From CAZIMM01 sp964540415 (GTDB lineage Bacteria > Bacillota > Clostridia > Oscillospirales > Acutalibacteraceae): a stretch of 13,301 nucleotides of DNA. The stretch is taken from assembly GCA_964540415.1 (NCBI GenBank), contig CAZIMM010000056.1, positions 1-13,301 of the forward strand, written 5' to 3'. The notes beneath the pieces were generated by a model, which ran no database searches, had not been told where the DNA came from, and saw only the letters and a list, made by a program, of their open reading frames with translations. Made by a program: the position numbers and the translations under genes. Positions 1 to 7,374 of this stretch are shown here, in pieces (position 1 is the stretch's first letter; every line of letters begins with the position of its first letter).

Positions 1-243
1 TTCTTTTTCGATGATTCTCTTGATTGTCTGCGCGGTGAGAGGCTCGAGATATATTTCGTCGGCAAGTGCCTTGTCTGTCATTATTGTTGCGGGGTTTGAG
101 TTGACAAGCACAACATCAAGCCCTGCCGCCTTCAGAACGCGGCATGCCTGAGCGCCGGCGTAGTCAAATTCGGCTGCCTGTCCGATAACGATGGGACCGG
201 AACCGATAACGAGCACCTTTTTGATATCGGGATTGAGCGGCAT
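1..243 (-). CDS. carB: Carbamoyl-phosphate synthase large subunit, N-terminal part (cut by window edge)
   Basis: Only the first 81 codons lie in the window; the gene continues past position 1. The translation starts MPLNPDIKKVLVIGSGPIVI and continues with GQAAEFDYAGAQACRVLK, the N-terminal nucleotide-binding segment of CarB, followed by the SNPATIMTD motif typical of the family. CarB uses ammonia delivered by CarA, bicarbonate and two ATP to make carbamoyl phosphate in the cytoplasm. The ATG at 243-241 has a strong AGGAGG about 7 nt upstream (complement of 251-256). It follows carA by 16 bp, so the two subunits are almost certainly co-transcribed from the argF promoter. Identification is secure; completeness of the rest cannot be judged. 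Confidence 0.96.
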   Translation of the reverse strand, partial: MPLNPDIKKVLVIGSGPIVIGQAAEFDYAGAQACRVLKAAGLDVVLVNSNPATIMTDKALADEIYLEPLTAQTIKRIIEKE

Positions 244-259
244 AGTTAATCCTCCTTAC

Positions 260-1339
260 TCATTTAACCTTGCTCTCGTCCATCATGCTGATGAACCTGT
301 CGAACAGGAAGGTGGTGTCGAGCGGACCTGCGCAGGCCTCCGGGTGAAACTGGACGGAAAAAGCCTGCATATCGACATAGTCCAAGCCCTCACAGGAGCC
401 GTCATTTGCATTTTCAAAGCTCTGCACTGCTTTGCCCGCAAGGCTTTCCGCATTGACTGCATAACCGTGATTCTGGCTTGTGATATATACTCTGCCGCTG
501 TTGTTAAGATATTTTACGGGCTGGTTTGCACCTCTGTGGCCGTATTTCAGTTTGTATGTATCACCGCCGCAGGCGAGAGCCAGCAGCTGGTGTCCGAGGC
601 ATATGCCGAACATAGGAATCTTTCCGATGAGCTTTGCAAGCTCTGCAATGCAGACGGGATTATCCTTCGGGTCGCCCGGTCCGTTCGAGAGCATAACGCC
701 GTCGGGTTTGAGTGCGAGCACTTCGTCGGCAGTGGTGTCGTAAGGCACGGAGCTAACCTCGCACCCGCGCTTGACAAGCTCGCGCACGATGTTTCGCTTC
801 TCACCGTAGTCATAAAGAACAACGCGATGTTTGATTTCCCCCTCGGGAGCGGAGGAAAAGGTTTCCGCAGTGCTGACCGCTTCGAGAGCATTGACGATTT
901 TGTATGCCTTGAGCTCGTCAAGCCCCGCGGCGGTTTTGTCTGTGACAATCCTTGCGTTCATAACTCCGTTGTCACGGATAAGGCGCGTTATCTGCCGAGT
1001 GTCAACTCCGCAAATACCGACAATATTGTTTTTGATAAGGAATTCGTTCAAGTCGTATTCAGACCTGAAGTTTGACGGAAAATCACACCACTCGCGCACA
1101 ACATAACCGCTCACCTTGCTGCCGGGGCTTTCAAAATCCTCCGGGATGATGCCGTAGTTGCCGATAAGCGGAAAGGTCTGCATGACAATCTGACCGTAAT
1201 AGCTCGGGTCGGTCAGTGTTTCAATGTATCCCGCCATACCGGTGGTGAAAACAAGCTCGCCGAGTGAGTTGCCGACAGCTCCGAAGTGTTCGCCCTCGAA
1301 AACGTGACCGTCTTCCAGAATGAGATATGCCTTACCCAT
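260..1339 (-). CDS. carA: Carbamoyl-phosphate synthase small subunit (glutamine amidotransferase)
   Basis: A 359-residue protein of normal length for CarA. It hydrolyses glutamine and passes ammonia to CarB. The N-terminal half (about 1-165) is the CPSase small-chain domain, with the ELVFTTGMAGYIETLTDPSY region at 28-47. The C-terminal half is a class I glutamine amidotransferase: SNGPGDP at 218-224, the nucleophile elbow GICLGHQ at 245-251 with Cys247, KYGHRGANQPV at 265-275, and HPE at 332-334 supplying His332 and Glu334. All catalytic residues are intact. The ATG start has a GGGAG site about 7 nt upstream. It lies between argF (39 bp upstream) and carB (16 bp downstream), so this enzyme probably serves arginine synthesis, although the same product also feeds pyrimidines. 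Confidence 0.97.
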   Translation of the reverse strand: MGKAYLILEDGHVFEGEHFGAVGNSLGELVFTTGMAGYIETLTDPSYYGQIVMQTFPLIGNYGIIPEDFESPGSKVSGYVVREWCDFPSNFRSEYDLNEFLIKNNIVGICGVDTRQITRLIRDNGVMNARIVTDKTAAGLDELKAYKIVNALEAVSTAETFSSAPEGEIKHRVVLYDYGEKRNIVRELVKRGCEVSSVPYDTTADEVLALKPDGVMLSNGPGDPKDNPVCIAELAKLIGKIPMFGICLGHQLLALACGGDTYKLKYGHRGANQPVKYLNNSGRVYITSQNHGYAVNAESLAGKAVQSFENANDGSCEGLDYVDMQAFSVQFHPEACAGPLDTTFLFDRFISMMDESKVK

Positions 1340-1378
1340 TTTTTCACTCCCGTTTATATCAAAGTTTGTTGAACAGAT

Positions 1379-2260
1379 TCAATCAGCCAAAAGCTTGACG
1401 AGAACAGCCTTCTGCGCGTGCATACGGTTTTCCGCCTCATCGAAAATTTCCTTTGCGTGTGCCTCAAACACCTTCTCGGTGATTTCCTCCTCGCGGTGTG
1501 CGGGCAGGCAGTGGAGAACAATTGCGTCCGGCTTTGCGCAGGACATAACGGAATCGTTGATTTGATAATCCTTGAAAACTTTAGCGCGCTCTTGCGCCTC
1601 TCCCTCCTGACCCATTGATGCCCAGACGTCGGTGTAAAGCACGTCGGCATCTGCCGCGGCAAGTGCAATGTCCGGTGTGCAGAGGAAATCGCCGTTTTCG
1701 CTTGCCCACTTCATGATTTCCGCGTCGGGTTTGTAAGCATCGGGGCAGGCAATCGCAACAGACATTCCCGTTTTGATTCCTCCGACAATCAGTGAGTTTG
1801 CCATGTTGTTGCCGTCGCCGATGTAGCAAAGCTTTTTGCCGGCGAGCGAGCCCTTGTATTCGCGGATTGTGAGCAGGTCGGCAATAACCTGGCAGGGATG
1901 GCAGTAATCGGTCAGACCGTTTATGACGGGAATTGAGCCGTATTTTGCAAGGTCCTCAACCTCGCTTTGCTTGAAGGTTCTGATGAGGATACCGTCAAGA
2001 AAACGTGAGAGAACGCGGGCTGTGTCCTGCACAGGTTCGCCTCTCCCGATCTGCATATCTCTCGAGCTCAAAAAAAATCCCACTTCAAAGGAAACACGGG
2101 TGCGGGTGGAGGACTTCTGAAAAATCATGCCAAGCTTCTTTCCCTTAAGCAAAGGGGGAAGAATGCCTTTTGCACGGTCGCTCTTGAGCTTTTCGGCAAG
2201 GTCAAGCAGCTCCGTCAATTCCTCGGGTGAACAGTCTGACAGTTTTAGAAAGTGTTTCAT
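1379..2260 (-). CDS. argF: Ornithine carbamoyltransferase
   Basis: This 293-residue protein transfers the carbamoyl group from carbamoyl phosphate to ornithine, giving citrulline (arginine pathway, cytoplasm). The carbamoyl-phosphate loop STRTR is at 51-55, HPCQ at 121-124, the ornithine-side motif DVWASMG at 211-217, and HCLPAHR at 250-256 with the conserved Cys251. The DVWASMG and HCLPA motifs separate it from aspartate carbamoyltransferase. It is slightly shorter than many family members (about 300-335), but no motif is missing. The ATG has AGGAG 7 nt upstream. It is the first gene of the argF-carA-carB unit, with a sigma-A promoter and ARG-box-like sites upstream. argF is chosen over argI only by convention; a catabolic role is unlikely because no arcA or arcC is adjacent. 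Confidence 0.95.
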   Translation of the reverse strand: MKHFLKLSDCSPEELTELLDLAEKLKSDRAKGILPPLLKGKKLGMIFQKSSTRTRVSFEVGFFLSSRDMQIGRGEPVQDTARVLSRFLDGILIRTFKQSEVEDLAKYGSIPVINGLTDYCHPCQVIADLLTIREYKGSLAGKKLCYIGDGNNMANSLIVGGIKTGMSVAIACPDAYKPDAEIMKWASENGDFLCTPDIALAAADADVLYTDVWASMGQEGEAQERAKVFKDYQINDSVMSCAKPDAIVLHCLPAHREEEITEKVFEAHAKEIFDEAENRMHAQKAVLVKLLAD

Positions 2261-2274
2261 TCTGAAACTCCTAA

Positions 2275-2292
2275 CGTGGATAAAAATTTATG
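2275..2292 (+). promoter_or_regulatory. ARG box-like operator 2 (ArgR/AhrC site), in the argF leader
   Basis: CGTGGATAAAAATTTATG matches the same ARG-box core with two mismatches (TGGAT AAAA ATTTA). It lies about 14-31 nt downstream of the predicted transcript start, between promoter and ribosome binding site. With operator 1 it brackets the promoter at a centre-to-centre distance of 71 bp. Confidence 0.55.
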
Positions 2293-2312
2293 CACTGCAT
2301 ATTATCAGAGCA

Positions 2313-2340
2313 ATTATACACTATATGCAGAAAAAGTCAA
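2313..2340 (-). promoter_or_regulatory. Sigma-A promoter of argF-carA-carB
   Basis: Read on the minus strand, TTGACT (complement of 2335-2340), a 16-bp spacer and a perfect TATAAT (complement of 2313-2318). The predicted transcript start is near 2306, leaving a leader of about 46 nt before argF. No other promoter-like sequence is visible ahead of carA or carB. Confidence 0.8.
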
Positions 2341-2345
2341 GGTTA

Positions 2346-2363
2346 ATTGTATAAAAATTCACA
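2346..2363 (+). promoter_or_regulatory. ARG box-like operator 1 (ArgR/AhrC site), upstream of the argF -35
   Basis: ATTGTATAAAAATTCACA fits the ARG-box pattern wnTGAATwwwwATTCAnw with one mismatch in the core (TGTAT instead of TGAAT). It sits immediately upstream of the argF -35 box, at about -40 to -57 from the predicted start. The regulator gene is not in this window; assignment to ArgR/AhrC rests on the motif and the arginine genes it precedes. Confidence 0.65.
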
Positions 2364-2458
2364 GCCTATGCATGAAAATATCTTGTTGAAACTGCCTAAA
2401 CAGGTGAATCTTTTTCATTGACGTGCGTTGAAAACAGATACAGCGTTCCGAATTCTGC

Positions 2459-3004
2459 TCAGAAATTAATCACGGCGGGTACTGCGCACAGCAGCAAAAT
2501 TGAAATGCAGTTTTTTTCGATGAAAGCACCGACGTTCAGCAGAAGGCACGGAAGGAAAAACAGAATTTTCATTCCCAAGCCGCTTTCGGACATTAACCGT
2601 TTCCATGCAGAGCGTGCGTCGGTATATTTCGGAAAAGCGTTTGATAGAAGGGATATGCCGAGCCAGAAAAAGAAGATATACAAAATGAATGCCGGAGCAC
2701 CGCTTTGCTGAATGACATCCGTCGGCCTGACGCCGAGGATAACCGTCGGGACAAAGCCGCACAGGAAGAATATCACACCCATGGCAAGGCAGAGCACCGT
2801 CGGCACAAAGCAGAACACAGCAGTCTGTGTTTTGCTTTCAAAATCACCGTGCGCAATATGGAAGCGGCTGTCAAAGGCATCCGAGCTGTTCTGCAAAGAC
2901 GTGCAACGGATTTTCATCGCATGGCAGAGCAGGCTTTCAAAAGCTTTTTTCAGAAGAACTCCGGGAAACGTCAGGACGCGGCAAACAAAAAACAACTTAT
3001 CCAT
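2459..3004 (-). CDS. Multi-pass membrane protein of unknown function
   Basis: I do not recognise this 181-residue protein with confidence. It begins with an amphipathic stretch (about 1-32, containing FPGVLLKKAFESLLCHAMKI), then has about four hydrophobic segments at roughly 63-92, 103-123, 145-162 and 167-181, with the last ending at the C-terminus. The segment SLLSNAFPKYTDARSAW (118-134) recalls a sequence pattern I associate with M50-like membrane proteins, but no HExxH zinc motif is present, so a protease role is not supported. Its ATG overlaps the stop of the upstream TPR-like gene in an ATGA arrangement, implying coupled translation and a shared role at the membrane. No intrinsic terminator is evident in the 198 bp before argF. 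Confidence 0.75.
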   Translation of the reverse strand: MDKLFFVCRVLTFPGVLLKKAFESLLCHAMKIRCTSLQNSSDAFDSRFHIAHGDFESKTQTAVFCFVPTVLCLAMGVIFFLCGFVPTVILGVRPTDVIQQSGAPAFILYIFFFWLGISLLSNAFPKYTDARSAWKRLMSESGLGMKILFFLPCLLLNVGAFIEKNCISILLLCAVPAVINF

Positions 3005-4197
3005 CAGCTCAGTTCACTCTCCCCATTCAAAAACAAATCCTCAATATCCAGCTTGCCTGCCTTAAAATCAATGACGGACTGCGCGAGTTTGCCCGGAGTG
3101 CTCACACCGTTTTCGGTCTGAGTGAACTTTTCGGCAATGGTTTTTTCATTTTGCGAATAAGCCTGTGCATCGCCGTCAATAACCGCGCACACGGCAAGAA
3201 TGTAGGCAGACTGCCTTGTTATGGTGTCGCGCCCGGAAAAAGCGGAAAGGTCATTGACTGCGGCTTTCGTGTCTCCGGACAGGATGTGAACAATCGCTCT
3301 TTCTCTTGCAACTCCGATGCTTGCACCGAGCTTTTCGTCTGCCTCGTCACAGACCGCGAGCGCTTTGTCATAGTTCTCCATGAGCCGGTATGTAGATATT
3401 TCCAGAACATACAGCAGGGCATTTTTATTCACCTTGTCGCACAAGGCAAGAGCCTCGTCATATTTTCCGGAGGCGGCAAGAATCTTTATGCCGTAATTGC
3501 GGTAAAGCCATTTTTCTTCCGGTGCCTTTGAGACAAGGTCATTGTAGTATTTGTACTGAACGCGAATCGGCTGGCGGGAAATATACGCGTAAACCGTTTT
3601 GTAGTAATCAAAAAGGTATTCAGGATAGTCCGGGTTTTTGAGTGAAACCGAGTCAATTGCGGTGCATACGAGATTGAAGGATGCATTATCGTCATTGTTG
3701 ACAATGTTTGCGGAGGAAGATATCTCGTTCATTTGCGCAAGAAGGGTGTTGGCGCGTGTGACAAAGCCGGAAAGTGACTCCGGCACCTCTCCGTTTTGGC
3801 AGAGATTTGAAATCTGATTTGAGGCGGCAATCGGACCGCTGTATTTTTCAATTGTTTCAAACTGCTTGACCAGTGTTTTCTCACCGTAGCCGAAGGCGTT
3901 GAACGGCAGACGCGCTGACGTGTTGCGAGCGGACGCACTGTCGTGCGCCTGCTTATAGAACTCAAATGCCTCATAATAATTGCCGGCACTGTATTCTCTG
4001 TCGGCATCTTTGACATATTGTGCAATACGCACGTTCCCGCGAAGCAGTCCGACGGCGAACGCTGTGAGAAAGGCGAGGAGCATCAGAAAAAGGCAGAGAA
4101 AAATGATACGCACGTGCGACGGGAGCAACCAAAAGCGGCTTTCACCGCGTTGAGAAGCAGAAGAGTTGTCGTGCATATCGAAATTTGTACTGTTCAT
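3004..4197 (-). CDS. Membrane-anchored TPR-like repeat protein, function unknown
   Basis: This 397-residue protein has a short polar N-terminus (1-29), one strong transmembrane helix at about 30-52 and a long hydrophilic domain predicted to face outward. That domain shows tetratricopeptide-like helix pairs: about 57-85 (AGNYYEAFEFYKQAHD), 228-257 (GKYDEALALCDKV), 260-290 (ENYDKALAVCDEA) and 293-322. TPR domains bind protein partners, so a scaffold or assembly role is plausible, but no specific function can be assigned. The ATG at 4197 has GGAGG 7 nt upstream and a sigma-A promoter beyond it. Its stop overlaps the start of the downstream membrane protein gene, so the two proteins may act together. 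Confidence 0.8.
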   Translation of the reverse strand: MNSTNFDMHDNSSASQRGESRFWLLPSHVRIIFLCLFLMLLAFLTAFAVGLLRGNVRIAQYVKDADREYSAGNYYEAFEFYKQAHDSASARNTSARLPFNAFGYGEKTLVKQFETIEKYSGPIAASNQISNLCQNGEVPESLSGFVTRANTLLAQMNEISSSANIVNNDDNASFNLVCTAIDSVSLKNPDYPEYLFDYYKTVYAYISRQPIRVQYKYYNDLVSKAPEEKWLYRNYGIKILAASGKYDEALALCDKVNKNALLYVLEISTYRLMENYDKALAVCDEADEKLGASIGVARERAIVHILSGDTKAAVNDLSAFSGRDTITRQSAYILAVCAVIDGDAQAYSQNEKTIAEKFTQTENGVSTPGKLAQSVIDFKAGKLDIEDLFLNGESELS

Positions 4198-4224
4198 GCG
4201 CTACCTCCGATCAAATATCGATAT

Positions 4225-4253
4225 ATTGTATCACACTGTGCAGAGATTTTCAA
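4225..4253 (-). promoter_or_regulatory. Sigma-A promoter of the TPR/membrane protein pair
   Basis: On the minus strand TTGAAA (complement of 4248-4253), a 17-bp spacer and TACAAT (complement of 4225-4230), about 27 bp from the start codon. It is arranged back to back with the promoter of the N-acetyltransferase gene; the two -35 boxes are 8 bp apart. Confidence 0.75.
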
Positions 4254-4261
4254 TAGGAAGA

Positions 4262-4290
4262 TTGACAACAACAGACGTATCACATATAAT
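4262..4290 (+). promoter_or_regulatory. Perfect-consensus sigma-A promoter of the N-acetyltransferase gene
   Basis: TTGACA at 4262-4267, a 17-bp spacer and TATAAT at 4285-4290 match the vegetative consensus exactly. The predicted start near 4297 gives a leader of about 20-30 nt. Strong constitutive transcription is expected unless a repressor intervenes; no operator-like palindrome is obvious here. Confidence 0.85.
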
Positions 4291-4324
4291 AATTTTGCTT
4301 AATAAATGACGGACGGTGATTGTA

Positions 4325-5092
4325 TTGGAAAAAATCAAAGAGTATTTTGATCGTATCGGAATGGAATATAACTGCGGCATTTCTCCGGATTTAAGCTTGC
4401 TTTCGGCTTTACAGTATGCCCATGTCACAAACGTGCCTTATGAGAACACTGACATTGTTAAGGGCATTGAGCTGAAGCTTGACAACGAAAGCCTGTTTAA
4501 AAAGATTGTAACACGCGGCAGGGGAGGCTATTGCTTCGAGCTCAACGGACTGTTCAAGAATCTGCTTGACTCTCTCGGCTATTCAACAACACAGCATCTT
4601 GCGCGCTTTCTGCGCGGTGAGCCGGAAATTCCAAAGGGCAGGCACAGAATAATAATTGCCGATGTTGAGGGGAAGAAATATTTCTGCGATGTCGGTGTCG
4701 GAAGCCGCGCTCCGAGATATCCGCTTTTGCTTGAGGAAAACCTGCTGCAGGAGCAGTGCGGGGAGGCATACATATTCCGAAAGGACGCTGTTCTCGGCTG
4801 GGTGCTCACCGAACGTCTCGAAAACGGAAAATTCGGCAATTATGTTTCCTTCGGAAGCGAAAAGCTCTTTGACAGAGACTTTAAAACGCCGTCATTTTAT
4901 TGCGAAAAACATCCGGCGTCACCGTTTCACAAGCTGATGCTTTCAATAAAAACTCCCGACGGCCGGATTACCGTGGACGAAGCAACATTCCGCATCTGGA
5001 AGAACGGCGAAATAATCGACAGCCGGGAGCTTTCAAGTGAAGAATTGCCGCTTTACGAGGAAAAATATTTCGGTCTCAAACAATTCAACTGA
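4325..5092 (+). CDS. Arylamine N-acetyltransferase
   Basis: A NAT-family enzyme, which moves an acetyl group from acetyl-CoA to arylamines or related amines through a cysteine intermediate. The family pattern is clear: VPYENTDI, then RGGYCFELNGLF with the nucleophile Cys, GRHRIII with the His, and FCDVGVGS with the Asp. I favour the TTG at 4325 over the in-frame GTG at 4316. GGACGGTGAT (4311-4320) is well spaced from the TTG but collides with the GTG. The TTG start also gives Cys70, His107 and Asp122, close to the Cys69-His107-Asp122 triad known from Salmonella NAT, and yields 255 residues. The gene is monocistronic and its stop overlaps the convergent rhamnosidase gene. The physiological substrate cannot be inferred. 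Confidence 0.93.
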   Translation: MEKIKEYFDRIGMEYNCGISPDLSLLSALQYAHVTNVPYENTDIVKGIELKLDNESLFKKIVTRGRGGYCFELNGLFKNLLDSLGYSTTQHLARFLRGEPEIPKGRHRIIIADVEGKKYFCDVGVGSRAPRYPLLLEENLLQEQCGEAYIFRKDAVLGWVLTERLENGKFGNYVSFGSEKLFDRDFKTPSFYCEKHPASPFHKLMLSIKTPDGRITVDEATFRIWKNGEIIDSRELSSEELPLYEEKYFGLKQFN

Positions 5093-7316
5093 GTGACACG
5101 CTCAATACGTTTTTGCCTTGTTTAAGGGAACTGGTTTTTCCGCCGAATTCAAAAACAGCGCTCACGCCTTCGGGCAGAGTGACCGTGAAATCGGCGGAAT
5201 TTTTATTTTTAACATAGGATACCTCGATTTTTCCGCGTACGGTTGTGATGTAGCCGGAGGCTCTGTCCATGCCGTCAACAAGGCAGGGAGAAATCAACGG
5301 CTTTTCAAAGCCTGCAGAGCCGGGCTGCTGGCGTATGCCGAGGAAATATGTGAAAAGATACCGTGTGAGCGCCCCGAACATAGGGTGGTTGCGCGAACGC
5401 TCCGGATGCCAGTCCTCCCAAAGTGTTGTTGCACCGTGGGCCATCATGTAATGGAAAGAGATGTCTCCCTTTGAAGTCATTAGGTCGAAGGCAAGCTGCT
5501 CGTTGCCGGTTTCAAAGAGGATGCGCGGGAGAATGTCGGTTGCAACAATTCCCGTGTCAAGCATACCGTGCTTGCTGTATTTTTGAACAATTGCCGTAAT
5601 AAGCTTGCTGTCTCCCATGCCGATATCCGCGGCATAGCTACTTGCACCCTGAACGTCTCCGCAGAAGCAATTAAACATCGGGCTGTAATACGCGTTTTTG
5701 AGTGCCCGCTTGCAGCGGTCAATAACAGCAGGAAGATGAGCCGTCATTTCGCTCTTTCCGATGATTTCGGACATTTCAATTGCCATTTGCATGAACTTCA
5801 CAAACAGCGCGGTGTTGACATATGCTTCCGGAATCAGGCATCTGCTCTTGACATGAGGCTCGGGCAGGTTGTACGCAACGGGGGCGCACCAGTCGCCCAA
5901 ACACCAGCCGCCTTCCTCCTCACGTACAACAAGACCGTCCTCACTGCGGCTGAGCATATAGTCAAAATATTTCAGAATTTTCGGAAGGAACTCATCAAGA
6001 ATGTCCTTCTCGCCGTAGCAGCGGTAGAACATATACGGCACAACAACAATTGCTCCGCCCCATGCAGCCGGTCCGCCGCCGCCGCCCATGAAGGGGGCTG
6101 TGTGCTGGACATGGCCGTTTTTCACGTCCTGACAGTCGGAAATATCTCCGAGCCACTTGCGGTAAAACTCGCGGCTGTCGAGCATCAGCATCGCTGCCTC
6201 TGCGCAAAGCTGACCGTCGCCGGTGTAGCCGAGGCGCTCAATGTGAGGGCAGTCCGACGGCACACCGCAGTGCATATTGTCAAGCTGTGTGCGCAGATAT
6301 GTTTTGTAAAGCCAGTTGAGCACTTCGCTGTCGGAATCGAAGGAGGAGGTGACGGGGCAGTCGGAATGAACCACGAGCACCTTTTCGGGCTTTGCGTTGT
6401 TCGACACCTCAAAATATCTGAACGCGTGCCAGCAAAACCGCGGATAATAATCACGTCCGTCGGACACATTCTCAAAAATGTCCTGCTGAATTTTGTTGTC
6501 GCCTCCGGTTGAATCAAAGGTGAGTGAGCAGTCGTCAAGAAGCTCGTCGGCATATCGCACAGTGACCCTGCCGCCGTCTGAACGCACAACAGCAAAGCCG
6601 GATACCGCCTCGCCTGCGTCGTAAATCGTGACATCACCGAGATTCTTGACTTCAACGGGGATTATAGTGCGGATAACCTTATCTGCAGGGCAGGTCTGAA
6701 GCTGAAAATCGCAGTCGGGAGCCGGAGCTTCGCATACGGCGTTCCAGTCGGAATCATCAAAGCCGGGAGTATCATAACCCATTTTTTCGAGCGAATAATC
6801 GTGTTGCTCTCCGAGATAAATGTTGTCCGACACAATCTCGCTTTGTGACCATTTCATCTTTCCGTCGGAAAGAATCTCACTGACACTCAAGTCATCATTG
6901 ACAATTTCAATCCGGAAACACAGCTTGATGCTGCCGTATCTGACATCGCCCTCGCTCTTGTAGCGCGATTGGTTATACCAGCCATTGCCCAGCCTGACTC
7001 CGACGGCGTTTTTGCCTGCACGCAGGTAATCCGTAAGGTCATACCTGAGGCAATATGTTCTGTAGCTCAGGGTATCGGTTATCGGATAACCGAATTTTGC
7101 AAGGTTGCGCTTTTCAAACTGTGAATTTGCGGGGACGAGCAAATCGTCACTGACCTTTTTGCCGTTGATATACAATTCGAAGAAACCGAGTCCGCAAATT
7201 GAAATGCTTGCGCTTTTGAACTCACCGCAGTCAAATTCCCGGCGCAGATATGGACCGGAGCAGTCGGAGGACGGGGCAACCCATTGAGCTTTTCCGAACA
7301 TTTCGGTTTGTGTCAT
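5085..7316 (-). CDS. GH78 family alpha-L-rhamnosidase-like glycoside hydrolase
   Basis: A 743-residue enzyme predicted to remove terminal alpha-L-rhamnose from glycosides. The N-terminal beta domain includes GLGFFELYINGKKVSDDLLV and KNAVGVRLGNGWYN, typical of the rhamnosidase N domain. The (alpha/alpha)6 catalytic domain holds PSDCPHIERLGYTGDGQ (about 353-369), GDW (474-476) and TTLWEDW (630-636), which carry the conserved acidic residues of GH78. A C-terminal beta domain follows. No signal peptide is visible, so it probably acts in the cytoplasm on imported oligosaccharides or glycosides. It is shorter than many GH78 enzymes (850-1100), consistent with fewer accessory domains. The ATG at 7316 has GGAG 8 nt upstream; the ATG at 7322 would leave only 2 nt. 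No transporter or regulator gene is adjacent. Confidence 0.9.
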   Translation of the reverse strand: MTQTEMFGKAQWVAPSSDCSGPYLRREFDCGEFKSASISICGLGFFELYINGKKVSDDLLVPANSQFEKRNLAKFGYPITDTLSYRTYCLRYDLTDYLRAGKNAVGVRLGNGWYNQSRYKSEGDVRYGSIKLCFRIEIVNDDLSVSEILSDGKMKWSQSEIVSDNIYLGEQHDYSLEKMGYDTPGFDDSDWNAVCEAPAPDCDFQLQTCPADKVIRTIIPVEVKNLGDVTIYDAGEAVSGFAVVRSDGGRVTVRYADELLDDCSLTFDSTGGDNKIQQDIFENVSDGRDYYPRFCWHAFRYFEVSNNAKPEKVLVVHSDCPVTSSFDSDSEVLNWLYKTYLRTQLDNMHCGVPSDCPHIERLGYTGDGQLCAEAAMLMLDSREFYRKWLGDISDCQDVKNGHVQHTAPFMGGGGGPAAWGGAIVVVPYMFYRCYGEKDILDEFLPKILKYFDYMLSRSEDGLVVREEEGGWCLGDWCAPVAYNLPEPHVKSRCLIPEAYVNTALFVKFMQMAIEMSEIIGKSEMTAHLPAVIDRCKRALKNAYYSPMFNCFCGDVQGASSYAADIGMGDSKLITAIVQKYSKHGMLDTGIVATDILPRILFETGNEQLAFDLMTSKGDISFHYMMAHGATTLWEDWHPERSRNHPMFGALTRYLFTYFLGIRQQPGSAGFEKPLISPCLVDGMDRASGYITTVRGKIEVSYVKNKNSADFTVTLPEGVSAVFEFGGKTSSLKQGKNVLSVSLS

Positions 7317-7324
7317 AATCATTT

Positions 7325-7328
7325 CTCC
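7325..7328 (-). promoter_or_regulatory. Ribosome binding site deciding the rhamnosidase start
   Basis: GGAG on the minus strand. It lies 8 nt from the ATG at 7316 and only 2 nt from the ATG at 7322, so the inner ATG is the better start. Confidence 0.65.
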
Positions 7329-7353
7329 AGACAGAAATTATTTTTGTTTTCAG

Positions 7354-7369
7354 TGCCAAAAATTTGGCA
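7354..7369 (-). promoter_or_regulatory. Palindrome over the rhamnosidase transcription start, candidate operator
   Basis: TGCCAAA and TTTGGCA form perfect 7-bp arms around a 2-bp centre. The site covers about +1 to +15 of the predicted transcript, where a bound dimeric repressor would block transcription. The regulator is not in the window. Confidence 0.55.
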
Positions 7370-7374
7370 TTGAC

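Noticed and set aside
191..1075. Long plus-strand frame (294 codons) opposite carA
   Set aside because: It is an antisense shadow of carA, which has all catalytic motifs and proper signals.
2364..2458. Possible terminator after the membrane protein gene (CCT/AGG pairing near 2395-2404)
   Set aside because: The stem is only a few base pairs and there is no proper U-run on the minus strand.
2827..3531. Plus-strand frame (234 codons) opposite the membrane and TPR-like genes
   Set aside because: It spans the coupled junction of two minus-strand genes that have ribosome binding sites and hydrophobic or TPR patterns; this frame has neither.
5568..6512. Long plus-strand frame (314 codons) opposite the GH78 gene
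   Set aside because: It is an antisense shadow of a gene with clear family motifs; no start signals are present.
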